NCBI GenBank assembly: GCA_004555405.1
Contig: SFIE01000004.1
Span: 10,997-74,996, forward strand
Direction of reading: 5' to 3'
DNA: 64,000 nt
Source of the DNA: Subdoligranulum sp.
GTDB lineage: Bacteria > Bacillota > Clostridia > Oscillospirales > Ruminococcaceae
In this document: in pieces, positions 50,700 through 59,247 of the stretch
Position numbering within the stretch: position 1 is the stretch's first letter
Layout: every line of letters begins with the position of its first letter
The notes under the pieces: model-generated
What the model was told of the DNA's origin: nothing
What the model saw: only the letters and a program-made list of their open reading frames with translations
Databases searched by the model: none
Translations under genes and position numbers: made by a program

Positions 50700-51911
50700 A
50701 TGGCTATGAAAGTATTTTTGGTGCCCCCGCCCGAGCTTCCGGTGCCTGCCGTAAAAGGCGGCGCTGTGGAAACACTGCTGGAGCATCTGATTTTTGAAAA
50801 TGAAAAGCAGGGCAAGCTGGAGCTGTACTGCGCCAGCATTCCTGACCCTGAGGCACAGGCCAAAACCGCGCATTTGCGCCACACCAAAATGATATGGCTG
50901 CCCGCCGAGCCCAACCGCCGCCAGGGATACTGCTATGTGTGCGGTGCGCGGCGGCGCTTGGGGCTGCCCGCCCCGCTGGACCCGTGGTATGAGCAGGTGC
51001 GCTACGAGATCCGCAGGATCAAGCCGGACTTTGCCATCAGCGAAGGCGGCGACCCCACCGAGTTTGCGCGCATCAGCCGTATGCTGGGCCCTGCCCGCTG
51101 CCTTTTGCATCTGCACGGCCCCACGCAGGGCGGCCCCCGGCTGGACCCTTTATATGGCGGTGTTTTGAGCCTGAGCGAATTCACCCGCCGGGAGTTTTTG
51201 CAAACCAGCCAGATCCCGCCCCAAAAGGTGCGGGTGCTGCCCAACTGCATCGATCTGGATCATTTTCACCCCAGCCTGCCCCCCGATGCCGATGCGCTGC
51301 GCCTGAAGCTGGGCTTTACGCCTGCCGATTTTATTGTGCTGTTCTGCGGGCGCATTGCCGAGGAAAAGGGCATTCACAAGCTGGTGCAGGCATTTTCTCT
51401 GCTGCAGGACCCACGCTATAAGCTGCTGATCGTGGGCAGCCCGTTTTTTGCCGCACAGGCCACCAGCCCGTTTTTGGAAAAACTGAAGGCCGATGCTGCC
51501 GCCTTGGGCGATCGCATTCGCTTTACCGGCTTTGTGCCGCACGAGGAATTGCCCCTTTACTACGGCGCTGCCGACCTTGCGTGTTTTCCGGCTCTGTGGC
51601 AGGAGCCTGCGGGCCTTGTGGCCATTGAGGCCATGGCCTGCGGCCGCCCGGTGCTGGCCACTAAAAGCGGCGGTATGACAGAATATTTAGCCGGAAGCGA
51701 CGCCGTAGAATTGCCCATTGAGCCGCAAAGCGAGCTGCCGCGCGCGCTGGCCGATGCCATTCGCACCCTGGCCGATGACCCCGAGCGCCGCTGGATGATG
51801 CGCCGCCGCGGCCTTATGCGCTCGCGCAGCTTTGGCCAGCAGGCCTACTATCAGAATTTTGTTCAGCTTTTGGAATATTATCAAACGCTGGATCATAAAA
51901 AGGAGCCGTAA
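50700..51911 (+). CDS. Glycosyltransferase family 4 (GT-B)
   Basis: 403 residues: a short N-lobe with PVPAVKGGAVETLLEHLI, a middle LSEFTRREFLQTSQIPPQKV, then VLFCGRIAEEKGIHKLVQAF, IRFTGFVPHEELPLYYGAAD and the E-x7-E segment EPAGLVAIEAMACGRPVLA. This is a clear retaining GT4. The start is ATG at 50700 with AAAGGAG upstream; the longer frame begins inside the repeat and is discarded. Confidence 0.92.
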   Translation: MAMKVFLVPPPELPVPAVKGGAVETLLEHLIFENEKQGKLELYCASIPDPEAQAKTAHLRHTKMIWLPAEPNRRQGYCYVCGARRRLGLPAPLDPWYEQVRYEIRRIKPDFAISEGGDPTEFARISRMLGPARCLLHLHGPTQGGPRLDPLYGGVLSLSEFTRREFLQTSQIPPQKVRVLPNCIDLDHFHPSLPPDADALRLKLGFTPADFIVLFCGRIAEEKGIHKLVQAFSLLQDPRYKLLIVGSPFFAAQATSPFLEKLKADAAALGDRIRFTGFVPHEELPLYYGAADLACFPALWQEPAGLVAIEAMACGRPVLATKSGGMTEYLAGSDAVELPIEPQSELPRALADAIRTLADDPERRWMMRRRGLMRSRSFGQQAYYQNFVQLLEYYQTLDHKKEP

Positions 51912-51915
51912 TGCC

Positions 51916-52977
51916 ATGAGTTTGGTGAGCATTATCACACCGGTATACAATGCCGCCGCCACGCTGAACCAGTGCGCCCAAAGCGTGCTTTCGCAGGATC
52001 ACACCCAGTGGGAGCTTTTGCTGATCGACGACGGCAGCACCGACACAAGCGCTGCACTTTGTGACGAGCTTGCCGCCAGGGATGCCCGCATTCGGGTGAT
52101 CCACCAGCCCAACGCGGGGGTTTCGGCTGCGCGCAATGCGGGGCTGGATGCAGCCCGCGGGGAGAGCATTCTGTTTCTGGACAGCGACGATGCCCTGCAG
52201 CCCGGCGCGTTGCGCGCCGCACTGAACGCCCAGCGCAGCTGCCCCGATTGCTGGGTGATGTGGCGCTATACGCTGGGAAACGCCGAGCGCGATGCCGATT
52301 TTTGGGGCGAAGAAGCCGCCCTGCAGGGCGTGACCCTGCTGAACGCGGCCTCGCTGGCATGGCTGTACAACCACTGTTTTCTTTCGATGCCGTGGAACAA
52401 GCTGTACCGCGCCGATGTGATCCGAAGCGCGCATTTGCGCTTTGACCGCAGCTTTTCGCTGGGCGAGGATCTTTTGTTTTGTCTGGACTATCTTGGGGCG
52501 CTGGGCGGGCCGGAGGCCCTGCCCGGCGTGTGCCTTGTGCATAGCAGCCTGACTTACTATCGCTGCGGCGAAAGCAGCGATACGCTTTCCACCAAATACC
52601 GCGCCGATTACTGCACGGTGTGGGAGCATATATTTACGCGCCTAAACGCCGAATGCCGGCGCTGGCAGTGCCCCGCCGAGGATCTGCACGCCATGCTGCG
52701 CGCCGAGCTTTTGATTTTGGCCGAGGGGGCAGCCAACGAATTTGTACACGGCGGCAAGGCCGCTGCCAGGGCTGCGCTGCGCAGCGACTGTATGCAGGCC
52801 CTTTGCGCCTCGCTGCGGGCCGAAAAGATCTATTCGCCCTATTATCTGCCCGTTCGCTGGGGGCTGATGGGGGTGGTGGCGCGCATGGCGCAAAGCCGCG
52901 GGCAGGGCAGCCGCCTGTTTGGCCGGCTGGACTGGCTGGGCTGGTATCTTTTGGGCGGCCGCTGGAAGCGCGGCTGA
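51916..52977 (+). CDS. Glycosyltransferase family 2
   Basis: 353 residues: VSIITPVYNAAATLNQCAQS, LIDDGSTDTSAALCDELA, ILFLDSDDALQPGALRAAL. It is the fifth GT2 of the plus block and is followed by the operon terminator at 53005-53040. The ATG at 51916 has AAAAGGAG upstream; the in-frame extension to 51832 lies within the preceding gene. Confidence 0.9.
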   Translation: MSLVSIITPVYNAAATLNQCAQSVLSQDHTQWELLLIDDGSTDTSAALCDELAARDARIRVIHQPNAGVSAARNAGLDAARGESILFLDSDDALQPGALRAALNAQRSCPDCWVMWRYTLGNAERDADFWGEEAALQGVTLLNAASLAWLYNHCFLSMPWNKLYRADVIRSAHLRFDRSFSLGEDLLFCLDYLGALGGPEALPGVCLVHSSLTYYRCGESSDTLSTKYRADYCTVWEHIFTRLNAECRRWQCPAEDLHAMLRAELLILAEGAANEFVHGGKAAARAALRSDCMQALCASLRAEKIYSPYYLPVRWGLMGVVARMAQSRGQGSRLFGRLDWLGWYLLGGRWKRG

Positions 52978-53004
52978 CTTTTTTGTAAATGTGAACTTTT
53001 TCTG

Positions 53005-53040
53005 AAAGCAGAGCGGTTTTTGTCGGCTCTGCTTTTCTTT
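53005..53040 (+). terminator. Terminator of the first plus-strand block
   Basis: AAGCAGAGC and GCTCTGCTT form a 9-base stem around GGTTTTTGTCG, followed by TTTCTTT. Confidence 0.85.
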
Positions 53041-53055
53041 TGCCGTAAACTATGC

Positions 53056-53061
53056 TATAAT
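53056..53061 (+). promoter_or_regulatory. Extended -10 promoter of the ABC exporter operon
   Basis: TATAAT at 53056-53061 with TGC directly upstream gives an extended -10; the matching -35 (TTTTCT at 17 bases) is poor. A second TATAAT at 53071-53076 lacks a -35. The leader to the ATG at 53189 is about 120 bases, AT-rich, with nothing else evident. Confidence 0.55.
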
Positions 53062-53188
53062 GTTATAGTCTATAATAAAGGGTGAAGTGCGCCTTTTTGC
53101 TGATTTTTTTGCATTTATGCCAAATTTTTCGGCTGCGCCGCCTTTTGCGAACGAAGGAAATCAATAAAAATTTAAGGATACTATTTTT

Positions 53189-54052
53189 ATGACAACACAA
53201 AACAGCCAAAACTGGACTACGGTGATCCGCCCCAAAACCGGGTGGTTCGATATTGACACAGGTGAACTGTGGCGCTACCGCGATTTGGTGGTGATGTTTG
53301 TAAAGCGCAATTTCACGGTGCTGTATAAGCAAACCATTCTGGGCCCCCTGTGGATTCTTCTGAATCCGCTGCTCACCACGCTGATCTTCAACATTGTGTT
53401 CGGCGGCATTGCCAGCATGCCCACCGATGGCGTGCCCAGCTTTTTGTTTTACATGGCGGGCAACACAGTGTGGACCTTTTTTGCCGGCTGCGTGAACGGC
53501 ACTGCCAACACCTTTGTGACCAATGCCGGGCTTTTCGGCAAGGTGTATTTTCCGCGCCTTACCATGCCGGTGAGCCAGGTTCTGACAAGCCTGATCAACT
53601 TTTTGATCCAGCTTGCCATGTTTGCCTGCTTCTGGGTGTATTTTGCCATTGCGCAGCCCGGCAGCGTGCATATCACGCTGTGGGCCGTCACCCTGCCGCT
53701 TTTGGTGCTGCAGGTGATGCTGCTGGGCCTTGGCGTGGGCATTATCGTAAGCTCGCTCACCACCAAATACCGCGATCTTGCCATTGCCGTTACCTTTGGC
53801 GTGCAGCTGTGGATGTATGCCACGCCCGTGGTGTACAGCATGGGCTCGCTGAGTGAAAGCCCTCGCCTTGCCAAGCTGGTGGCGCTGAATCCCATGACAG
53901 CACCGGTGGAGCTGTTCCGCGCTGCCCTGCTGGGCCACGGCACCTTCACGGCGGGCATGCTGGCCTTCAGCGTGATCGCCACCATCGTTTTGCTTTTGCT
54001 CGGCGTGGTTTTGTTCAGCCGCGTGGAAAAAACCTTTATGGATACCGTGTAA
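53189..54052 (+). CDS. wzm: Polysaccharide ABC exporter, permease (Wzm/TagG type)
   Basis: Membrane subunit that exports finished lipid-linked polysaccharide. The 287 residues comprise an N-terminal amphipathic stretch (LWRYRDLVVMFVKRNFTVLY) and six membrane helices, including GPLWILLNPLLTTLIFNIVF and the late ALNPMTAPVELFRAALLG, both typical of ABC-2 exporters of O-antigen and teichoic acid. It is paired with the ATPase 15 bases downstream. TTTAAGGATA serves as ribosome site. Confidence 0.95.
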   Translation: MTTQNSQNWTTVIRPKTGWFDIDTGELWRYRDLVVMFVKRNFTVLYKQTILGPLWILLNPLLTTLIFNIVFGGIASMPTDGVPSFLFYMAGNTVWTFFAGCVNGTANTFVTNAGLFGKVYFPRLTMPVSQVLTSLINFLIQLAMFACFWVYFAIAQPGSVHITLWAVTLPLLVLQVMLLGLGVGIIVSSLTTKYRDLAIAVTFGVQLWMYATPVVYSMGSLSESPRLAKLVALNPMTAPVELFRAALLGHGTFTAGMLAFSVIATIVLLLLGVVLFSRVEKTFMDTV

Positions 54053-54067
54053 CGGGGAGGGATCATT

Positions 54068-55360
54068 TTGCAGAATCAAACCAATACTCCCCGTGAGGTA
54101 GCCATTCAGATCACGGGATTAAAAAAACAGTATAAACTGGGCCAGATCGGCGGCGGCACACTGACGGCCGATCTGCAAAGCTGGTGGAGCCGTGTGCGCG
54201 GCAAGGAAGACCCCAATGTAAAGATCGGCACTGATACCCGCCTGTTCGGAAAAACCTTTATGGCGTTGAACGGCGTGGATCTGACCGTTTACAAGGGCGA
54301 AGCGCTGGGCATCATTGGCCGCAACGGCGCAGGCAAAAGCACCATGCTGAAGGTGCTGAGCCGCATCACCGCCCCCACCGAAGGCGAAATTCGGCTGAAC
54401 GGGCGCGTGGCCAGTATGCTGGAGGTTGGCACCGGCTTCAATCAGGAAATGACGGGCCGTGAAAACATTTACATGAACGGCGCTATTCTGGGCATGACCA
54501 AGGCCGAAGTGGATGCCAAACTGGATCAGATCATTGAATTCAGCGAATGCGGCGATTTTATCGACACCCCCGTGAAGCGCTATTCCAGCGGTATGTTTGT
54601 AAAGCTGGCTTTCGCCGTGGCCGCCCATCTGGACAGTGAGATCATGGTGATGGACGAAGTGCTGGCCGTGGGCGATATGAAGTTTCAGCAGAAATGCCTT
54701 GGCAAAATGAGCGATGTGGCCGGGCAGGAAGGCCGCACCGTGCTGTATGTTTCGCATAACATGAGCACCATTCGCCAGCTGTGCACCCGCTGCGTAGTGC
54801 TGGACCAGGGCCGTGTGATCTTCGAGGGCGATGTGGAACAGGCCATTGCCGTGTATATGGATACCACCGATGTGAATGTGGTGCATTACGATCTGGACGA
54901 TGTGGGCCGCATGAATGTGGGCGCAGGCCAGCGTTTCCGCCTGCAAAGTCTGGACTTTGTGGACAAGGAAAGCAGCGTATACGCCGACACCGAAAAGGTG
55001 CGCGTGCGCATTCAATGGTTCGTGACCGAGCCCTTTGCCGGTATCCACATGAAAATGAACCTGCACTTCCGCGATTCCAGCCCTGTGGGCATCACTCACC
55101 CGGTCAATTTGGGCGCTGCCGAGCCGGGCCGCACCTATACCACCACCTTTGAGTTTGACCCCAGCCTTTTGGGCGAAGGCCAATATTTCTTCTATCTGGA
55201 TATTTTTGACGGTGATATGCGCACGGCTGTGTGCCTGGACAAGCCCGTGACCGAATTCCGTTTCGAGGTGACCAGCGCCGATCTGACCATGCCCGAATGG
55301 GCAGCCGGTTGGGGCCGCATTCATTTTCCGCCTGTCAAGCTGATCGAGGACTCCATTTAA
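54068..55360 (+). CDS. wzt: Polysaccharide ABC exporter, ATPase with C-terminal glycan-binding domain (Wzt type)
   Basis: 430 residues. The ATPase part (about 1-250) has Walker A GRNGAGKST, signature YSSGMFVKLAFAVAA and Walker B IMVMDEVLAVGD. The extra C-terminal domain (about 270-425, beta-rich, with RFRLQSLDFVDKESSVYADT) corresponds to the Wzt carbohydrate-binding domain, which reads a terminal modification on the polysaccharide before export. The start is TTG at 54068 behind GGGAGGG; no ATG lies near. A chain-end cap is therefore expected; the ulosonate module just downstream could provide it, by analogy with Kdo-capped O-antigens. Confidence 0.93.
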   Translation: MQNQTNTPREVAIQITGLKKQYKLGQIGGGTLTADLQSWWSRVRGKEDPNVKIGTDTRLFGKTFMALNGVDLTVYKGEALGIIGRNGAGKSTMLKVLSRITAPTEGEIRLNGRVASMLEVGTGFNQEMTGRENIYMNGAILGMTKAEVDAKLDQIIEFSECGDFIDTPVKRYSSGMFVKLAFAVAAHLDSEIMVMDEVLAVGDMKFQQKCLGKMSDVAGQEGRTVLYVSHNMSTIRQLCTRCVVLDQGRVIFEGDVEQAIAVYMDTTDVNVVHYDLDDVGRMNVGAGQRFRLQSLDFVDKESSVYADTEKVRVRIQWFVTEPFAGIHMKMNLHFRDSSPVGITHPVNLGAAEPGRTYTTTFEFDPSLLGEGQYFFYLDIFDGDMRTAVCLDKPVTEFRFEVTSADLTMPEWAAGWGRIHFPPVKLIEDSI

Positions 55361-55389
55361 AAATTCCATGAAAGGAAGCGTTATAGTTC

Positions 55390-56385
55390 ATGGCTAAGCC
55401 TGATCTTTATATTTGTCACACCGCCTATCAGGTGATGATCGATCTGCTGCGCACGCTGCGAAGCGGCGAAAAAAGCGCACTGATCATTTCTTCCACCGTG
55501 CCGGATGCCAAAACTCTGGCCGCACGGCTGGAGGCATTGGGCTGTTTTTTTGAGATTCGTGTATTCGATGAATCCCAGTGCTCGATGCCCAACATTGAAA
55601 ATCCCGCTTTGATGGCACTTTTGCAGCATAAGCTGGAAAAGCACGAGGTAGAGCGCTCGGGATTTTCGATCTATCCGCCGCGCTACCGCACCATTTATAT
55701 CCACAACGACTGGAGCCTTCTGGGCCGCTATCTGCAGGATCTGGGCGCACACTACACCCTGTGCGAAGACACCTTTGCCAGCACCTGCTGGCAGCGCCAC
55801 CCCCTGCTGGAAAACCAGCGCGCAGTACCGGGCTTTGCCCGGCGGCAAAGCCGCGGCATCGGCTATCTTTACTGGGGCGATTACCGCGGCGTGGATGCCG
55901 TGGAAACCGAGGACCCCAGCCGCTGCCTGATCTTTAAAGGAAAACTGGTACACGACAGCAAGGCGGCGCTTTTGCACAGCCTGACCGAAGAGGAAAAAAC
56001 GGCTCTTTGCGGCGTATTTATCACCCAAGCGCTGCCGCAGGCCGTGGAGGGCGCCTCGATCTTGATGACGCACAGCTTTGTGCAGGACGGCACAATGTCG
56101 CAAACCAAGCAGAACGCTTTGTGGATCGCCGTGGCTGACCATTATCACCTGGAGGACGGCCCCTTCTTTATCAAGCCCCATCCCCGTGATATTTTTGATT
56201 ATTCTCAGCTGTTTCCGGATGCCATCATTCTGGAGCGCACCATGCCCAGCGAGGTGCTGAACTTTGCGCTGCCTTTCCGTTTTGCCCGGGCTGTGACCGT
56301 GCAGAGCACGGCACTGGCCGGTTTTGAGGCAGCCGATGAAAAGATCAGCCTTACCCTGCCCGAGGCCGAAGCCCTGCTGGGTTGA
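55390..56385 (+). CDS. Sialyl/ulosonyltransferase-like protein (GT52 or polysialyltransferase-like)
   Basis: 331 residues with a GT-B look. It begins DLYICHTAYQVMIDLL and contains YTLCEDTFAS, THSFVQDGTMSQTKQNALW and the H-P motif FFIKPHPRDIFDYSQLFP, followed by MPSEVLNF. The KPHPRD box and the Pro-Ser-Glu after it are shared by bacterial sialyltransferases of the GT52 and polysialyltransferase groups, which use CMP-activated acids. It directly precedes the CMP-sugar synthetase gene. Family name is moderate confidence; substrate is inferred. Confidence 0.7.
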   Translation: MAKPDLYICHTAYQVMIDLLRTLRSGEKSALIISSTVPDAKTLAARLEALGCFFEIRVFDESQCSMPNIENPALMALLQHKLEKHEVERSGFSIYPPRYRTIYIHNDWSLLGRYLQDLGAHYTLCEDTFASTCWQRHPLLENQRAVPGFARRQSRGIGYLYWGDYRGVDAVETEDPSRCLIFKGKLVHDSKAALLHSLTEEEKTALCGVFITQALPQAVEGASILMTHSFVQDGTMSQTKQNALWIAVADHYHLEDGPFFIKPHPRDIFDYSQLFPDAIILERTMPSEVLNFALPFRFARAVTVQSTALAGFEAADEKISLTLPEAEALLG

Positions 56386-56416
56386 TGGCCCGACTTTTGA
56401 AAAGAGGTTTTTACTT

Positions 56417-57157
56417 ATGAAAATCATCGGTGTGATCCCCGCCCGTTATCAGAGCACCCGTATGCCCGGCAAGCCTTTGGCGGATATTCTGGGCAAGCCC
56501 ATGATCTGGTGGGTTTACCGCGAGGCCGTAAAGTGCCCCAAGCTGGCCGATTGCTTTATTGCAACCGACGACCAGCGCATTGCGGATGTGTGCGAGCAGT
56601 ACGGCATGAAATATGTGATGACCAGCGCTGACCACGACACCCCCACCAGCCGCATTTACGAAGTGACCACCAAGGTGGATGCCGACTTGTATTTGCAGAT
56701 CATGGGTGACGAGCCGCTGATCGATGCCGCTGCGTTTGACCTGATCCTGCCCGACACCCTGCCGGAAGACCCCTACTATGTGGCTGTGCTCACCAATGTG
56801 CTGGAGCACCCTGCCGATGTGATCGATTTTTCCAACCAGAAGATCGCCTGCAATGCCCGCCGGGAAATTTTGATGATCAGCCGCAGCCCCATTCCCTATC
56901 CCAAAGGCACGCTGGACTTTGAGTATGAAAAAGTGACCGGGATCCAGCTGTACAGCAAAAAGGCGCTGGAATTTTATAATGCCACCCCCAAAAGCCTTTT
57001 GGAAAAGGCCGAGGAAAACGATATGATGCGCTTTGTGGAAAACGACCACAAGGTACACGCGATCCTTTCGCCTTATAAAACCATCAGCGTTGACACCCCT
57101 AAAGACCGCGTGGAAGTGGAAGAGATCTTAACAAAGAAAGGCTATGCCCATGAATGA
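56417..57157 (+). CDS. KdsB-like CMP-ulosonate cytidylyltransferase
   Basis: 246 residues: MKIIGVIPARYQSTRMPGKP, IWWVYREAVKC, IATDDQRIADVCEQYG, and LQIMGDEPLID, all matching 3-deoxy-manno-octulosonate cytidylyltransferase (KdsB), which activates Kdo with CTP. The length also fits. Firmicutes generally lack lipopolysaccharide, so the substrate may be Kdo used in a capsule or a related ulosonic acid. The ATG at 56417 follows AAGAGG. It overlaps the aldolase start by 8 bases, so the two are translated together. Confidence 0.86.
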   Translation: MKIIGVIPARYQSTRMPGKPLADILGKPMIWWVYREAVKCPKLADCFIATDDQRIADVCEQYGMKYVMTSADHDTPTSRIYEVTTKVDADLYLQIMGDEPLIDAAAFDLILPDTLPEDPYYVAVLTNVLEHPADVIDFSNQKIACNARREILMISRSPIPYPKGTLDFEYEKVTGIQLYSKKALEFYNATPKSLLEKAEENDMMRFVENDHKVHAILSPYKTISVDTPKDRVEVEEILTKKGYAHE

Positions 57158-58706
57158 CCGCAAATTGCTGGACTGCACCTTGCGGGACGGCGGATATATC
57201 AACAACTGGAACTGGGGCTTTGACAACGCCCGCGACATTATTCACAGTCTGGTGCGCGCCGGTGTGGATATTGTGGAGGTCGGCTTTCTGCGCAATGTGG
57301 AAGGCTATAATCCCGATATCACCGTGTGCAACCACATTGAAGAGCTGAACCGTCTGCTGCCCGAAAACCCCGGCAGCGCCATGTTCAGCGCCATGGCCAT
57401 GCGCAGCAACTACGACATCAAAAAGCTTGCGCCCTATAATGGCCGCGGCATTGAGATGATCCGTATCACCGCGCACGATTACGACATTGCCGAGGGTATG
57501 GATTTTGCCCGCGAGGTAAAGGAAAAAGGCTACAAGCTGAGCATCAATCCCATCAATATCATGGGTTACGATGACAAGCAGCTGATGTGGATCTTCGATC
57601 AGGTAAACAAGATCATGCCGTATCAGTTTTCGATCGTGGATACCTTTGGCAGTATGCGCCGCCGCGATTTAGACCGTATTGTCAGCCTGGCTGACCACAA
57701 CATTGCCCCCGGTGTTCGTTTGGCGCTGCATCTGCACGAAAACATGAGCCTTGCCAGCTGTCTGGCACAGGATTTTCTGGACAAGCACCTGAACCGTGAT
57801 GTGACTGTGGACGGCAGCCTTGAGGGCATGGGCCGTATTCCCGGCAACCTGCCCATTGAGCTGATCGCAGACTACTGCAACGAATATCTGGGTGCGCACT
57901 ACGATATCGACTATCTGATGGACGCCATTCAGGATCAGATCTCCCCCATCAAGGGCCAGAGCGCATGGGGCTATACCCCGGCTTATTTCCTGTCGGCCCG
58001 CTATAACCTGCACCGCAACTATGCCGAGCATTATCTGAACAAGGGCGATCTGACCAACCGCGATATCAACCACATTCTGGCTGGGTTTGACCGCAGCAAA
58101 ACCACCGTGTTCGATGCCGCCTACGCCGACAAGCTGTATGAGGATTACAAGCGCCACAGCGTGGACGATTCTGCTGCCATGGCGGCCCTCGCCGGGCAGC
58201 TGGCCGGTAAGCAGGTGCTGGTGTTGGCCCCCGGCCCCAGCCTGCGGGAAAAGCAGGCCGAGATCAGCGAGTATATCGCCCGGCATAAGCCCGTGGTGAT
58301 CGCCGCCAACTTTGTGCCGCAGGAAATTGCCGCAGATTATGTGTTTTTCAGCAACAACAAGCGTTTTTCCAAAATTGAAACGCTGCCCTGCACCGGCATT
58401 CTCACCAGCAATCTGGAAAGCCGCCCTGACTGCCTGACCGTGGATTACAACCGTTTGGCCGGCGCTTTTGCACAGGGTGACAACAGCCTGATCCTGCTTT
58501 TGCGCCTGCTGCACGCCCTGGGTGCACAGTCGGCCGCTCTGGCCGGTGCCGACGGCTATCGCACCGGGCGCAGCAACTATGCCTCCAGCTCGATGCACAG
58601 CCATGTGGCGCGCGATGCTGATTTTAACCGTGCCATGCGCGAAGCCATTCAGAGCAGCGGCATCCCCTGCACCTTCCTGACCCCCAGCGAGTATGAGGCC
58701 GAGTAA
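57150..58706 (+). CDS. DRE-TIM metal aldolase fused to a C-terminal nucleotide/sugar-binding-like domain
   Basis: 518 residues in two parts. Residues about 1-300 are an HMGL-like (DRE-TIM) barrel: LLDCTLRDGGYINNWNWGF with the metal Asp, FLRNVEGYNP, and the H-x-H metal pair in LALHLHENMSLA. Closest in style are 4-hydroxy-2-oxovalerate aldolases, which join pyruvate to aldehydes. Residues about 345-518 form a separate domain with LVLAPGPSLREKQ and DYVFFSNNKRF, reminiscent of MAF/MptE-like G-x-G-P-S-L proteins. Set between KdsB-like and KdsC-like genes, it could make an ulosonic acid from pyruvate in place of the PEP-using KdsA. The start at 57150 has AAGAAAGG upstream. Confidence 0.75.
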   Translation: MNDRKLLDCTLRDGGYINNWNWGFDNARDIIHSLVRAGVDIVEVGFLRNVEGYNPDITVCNHIEELNRLLPENPGSAMFSAMAMRSNYDIKKLAPYNGRGIEMIRITAHDYDIAEGMDFAREVKEKGYKLSINPINIMGYDDKQLMWIFDQVNKIMPYQFSIVDTFGSMRRRDLDRIVSLADHNIAPGVRLALHLHENMSLASCLAQDFLDKHLNRDVTVDGSLEGMGRIPGNLPIELIADYCNEYLGAHYDIDYLMDAIQDQISPIKGQSAWGYTPAYFLSARYNLHRNYAEHYLNKGDLTNRDINHILAGFDRSKTTVFDAAYADKLYEDYKRHSVDDSAAMAALAGQLAGKQVLVLAPGPSLREKQAEISEYIARHKPVVIAANFVPQEIAADYVFFSNNKRFSKIETLPCTGILTSNLESRPDCLTVDYNRLAGAFAQGDNSLILLLRLLHALGAQSAALAGADGYRTGRSNYASSSMHSHVARDADFNRAMREAIQSSGIPCTFLTPSEYEAE

Positions 58707-58707
58707 A

Positions 58708-59220
58708 ATGAAAAACATTCAATTGCTTGTGCTGGATGTAGACGGCACCATGACCGACGGCGGCGTGTATTACGACGATCATGGCAATGAAACCAAGAAA
58801 TTTTCCATAAAAGACGGCGCCGCCTTGGTGCTGGCACACGCAGCCGGGCTGCAGGTGATGATCTGCACCGGGCGCGAATGCCCGGCTGTGGCCCGCCGGG
58901 CTGCCGAGCTGAAGGTGGAGCATCTGCACCAGAATGTAAAAAACAAAAGGGATTTTTTGGCTGATTTTATGCAGCAAAACGGCCTGTGCGCCGCCAATGT
59001 TGCCTATTGCGGCGACGATCTGAACGATTTGGCCGCCATGAGCCTGTGCGGCTTTGTGGCCTGCCCTGCCGATGCCTGCAGCGAGGTTCGCCAGCGCGCC
59101 GATTACATTTGCCCGCAAAAGGGCGGCGAGGGTGCGGTGCGCGGCATGGTGGAAAAAATTTTGCGCTCCTCGGGGCGCTGGCAGCAGGCCGTGCAAAAAG
59201 CCTTTGGGGCCGATGTGTGA
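58708..59220 (+). CDS. KdsC-like HAD phosphatase
   Basis: 170 residues of HAD superfamily without cap domain: LLVLDVDGTMTDGGVYYDDHG (nucleophile and acid Asp), ICTGRECPAVARRA, and YCGDDLNDLAAM. This is the KdsC type, which removes phosphate from Kdo-8-phosphate or related nine-carbon acids and forms tetramers. It begins 2 bases after the aldolase stop, with GAGG inside the aldolase end. Together with the KdsB-like and aldolase genes it completes a synthesis-dephosphorylation-activation series. Confidence 0.88.
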   Translation: MKNIQLLVLDVDGTMTDGGVYYDDHGNETKKFSIKDGAALVLAHAAGLQVMICTGRECPAVARRAAELKVEHLHQNVKNKRDFLADFMQQNGLCAANVAYCGDDLNDLAAMSLCGFVACPADACSEVRQRADYICPQKGGEGAVRGMVEKILRSSGRWQQAVQKAFGADV

Positions 59221-59247
59221 TCAAACTTTTTGTAAGGAACAGGATCT

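Noticed and set aside
54119..55369. A 416-codon minus-strand frame across wzt
   Set aside because: It is antisense to an ABC ATPase with all its signatures, has no ribosome site and shows no family resemblance.
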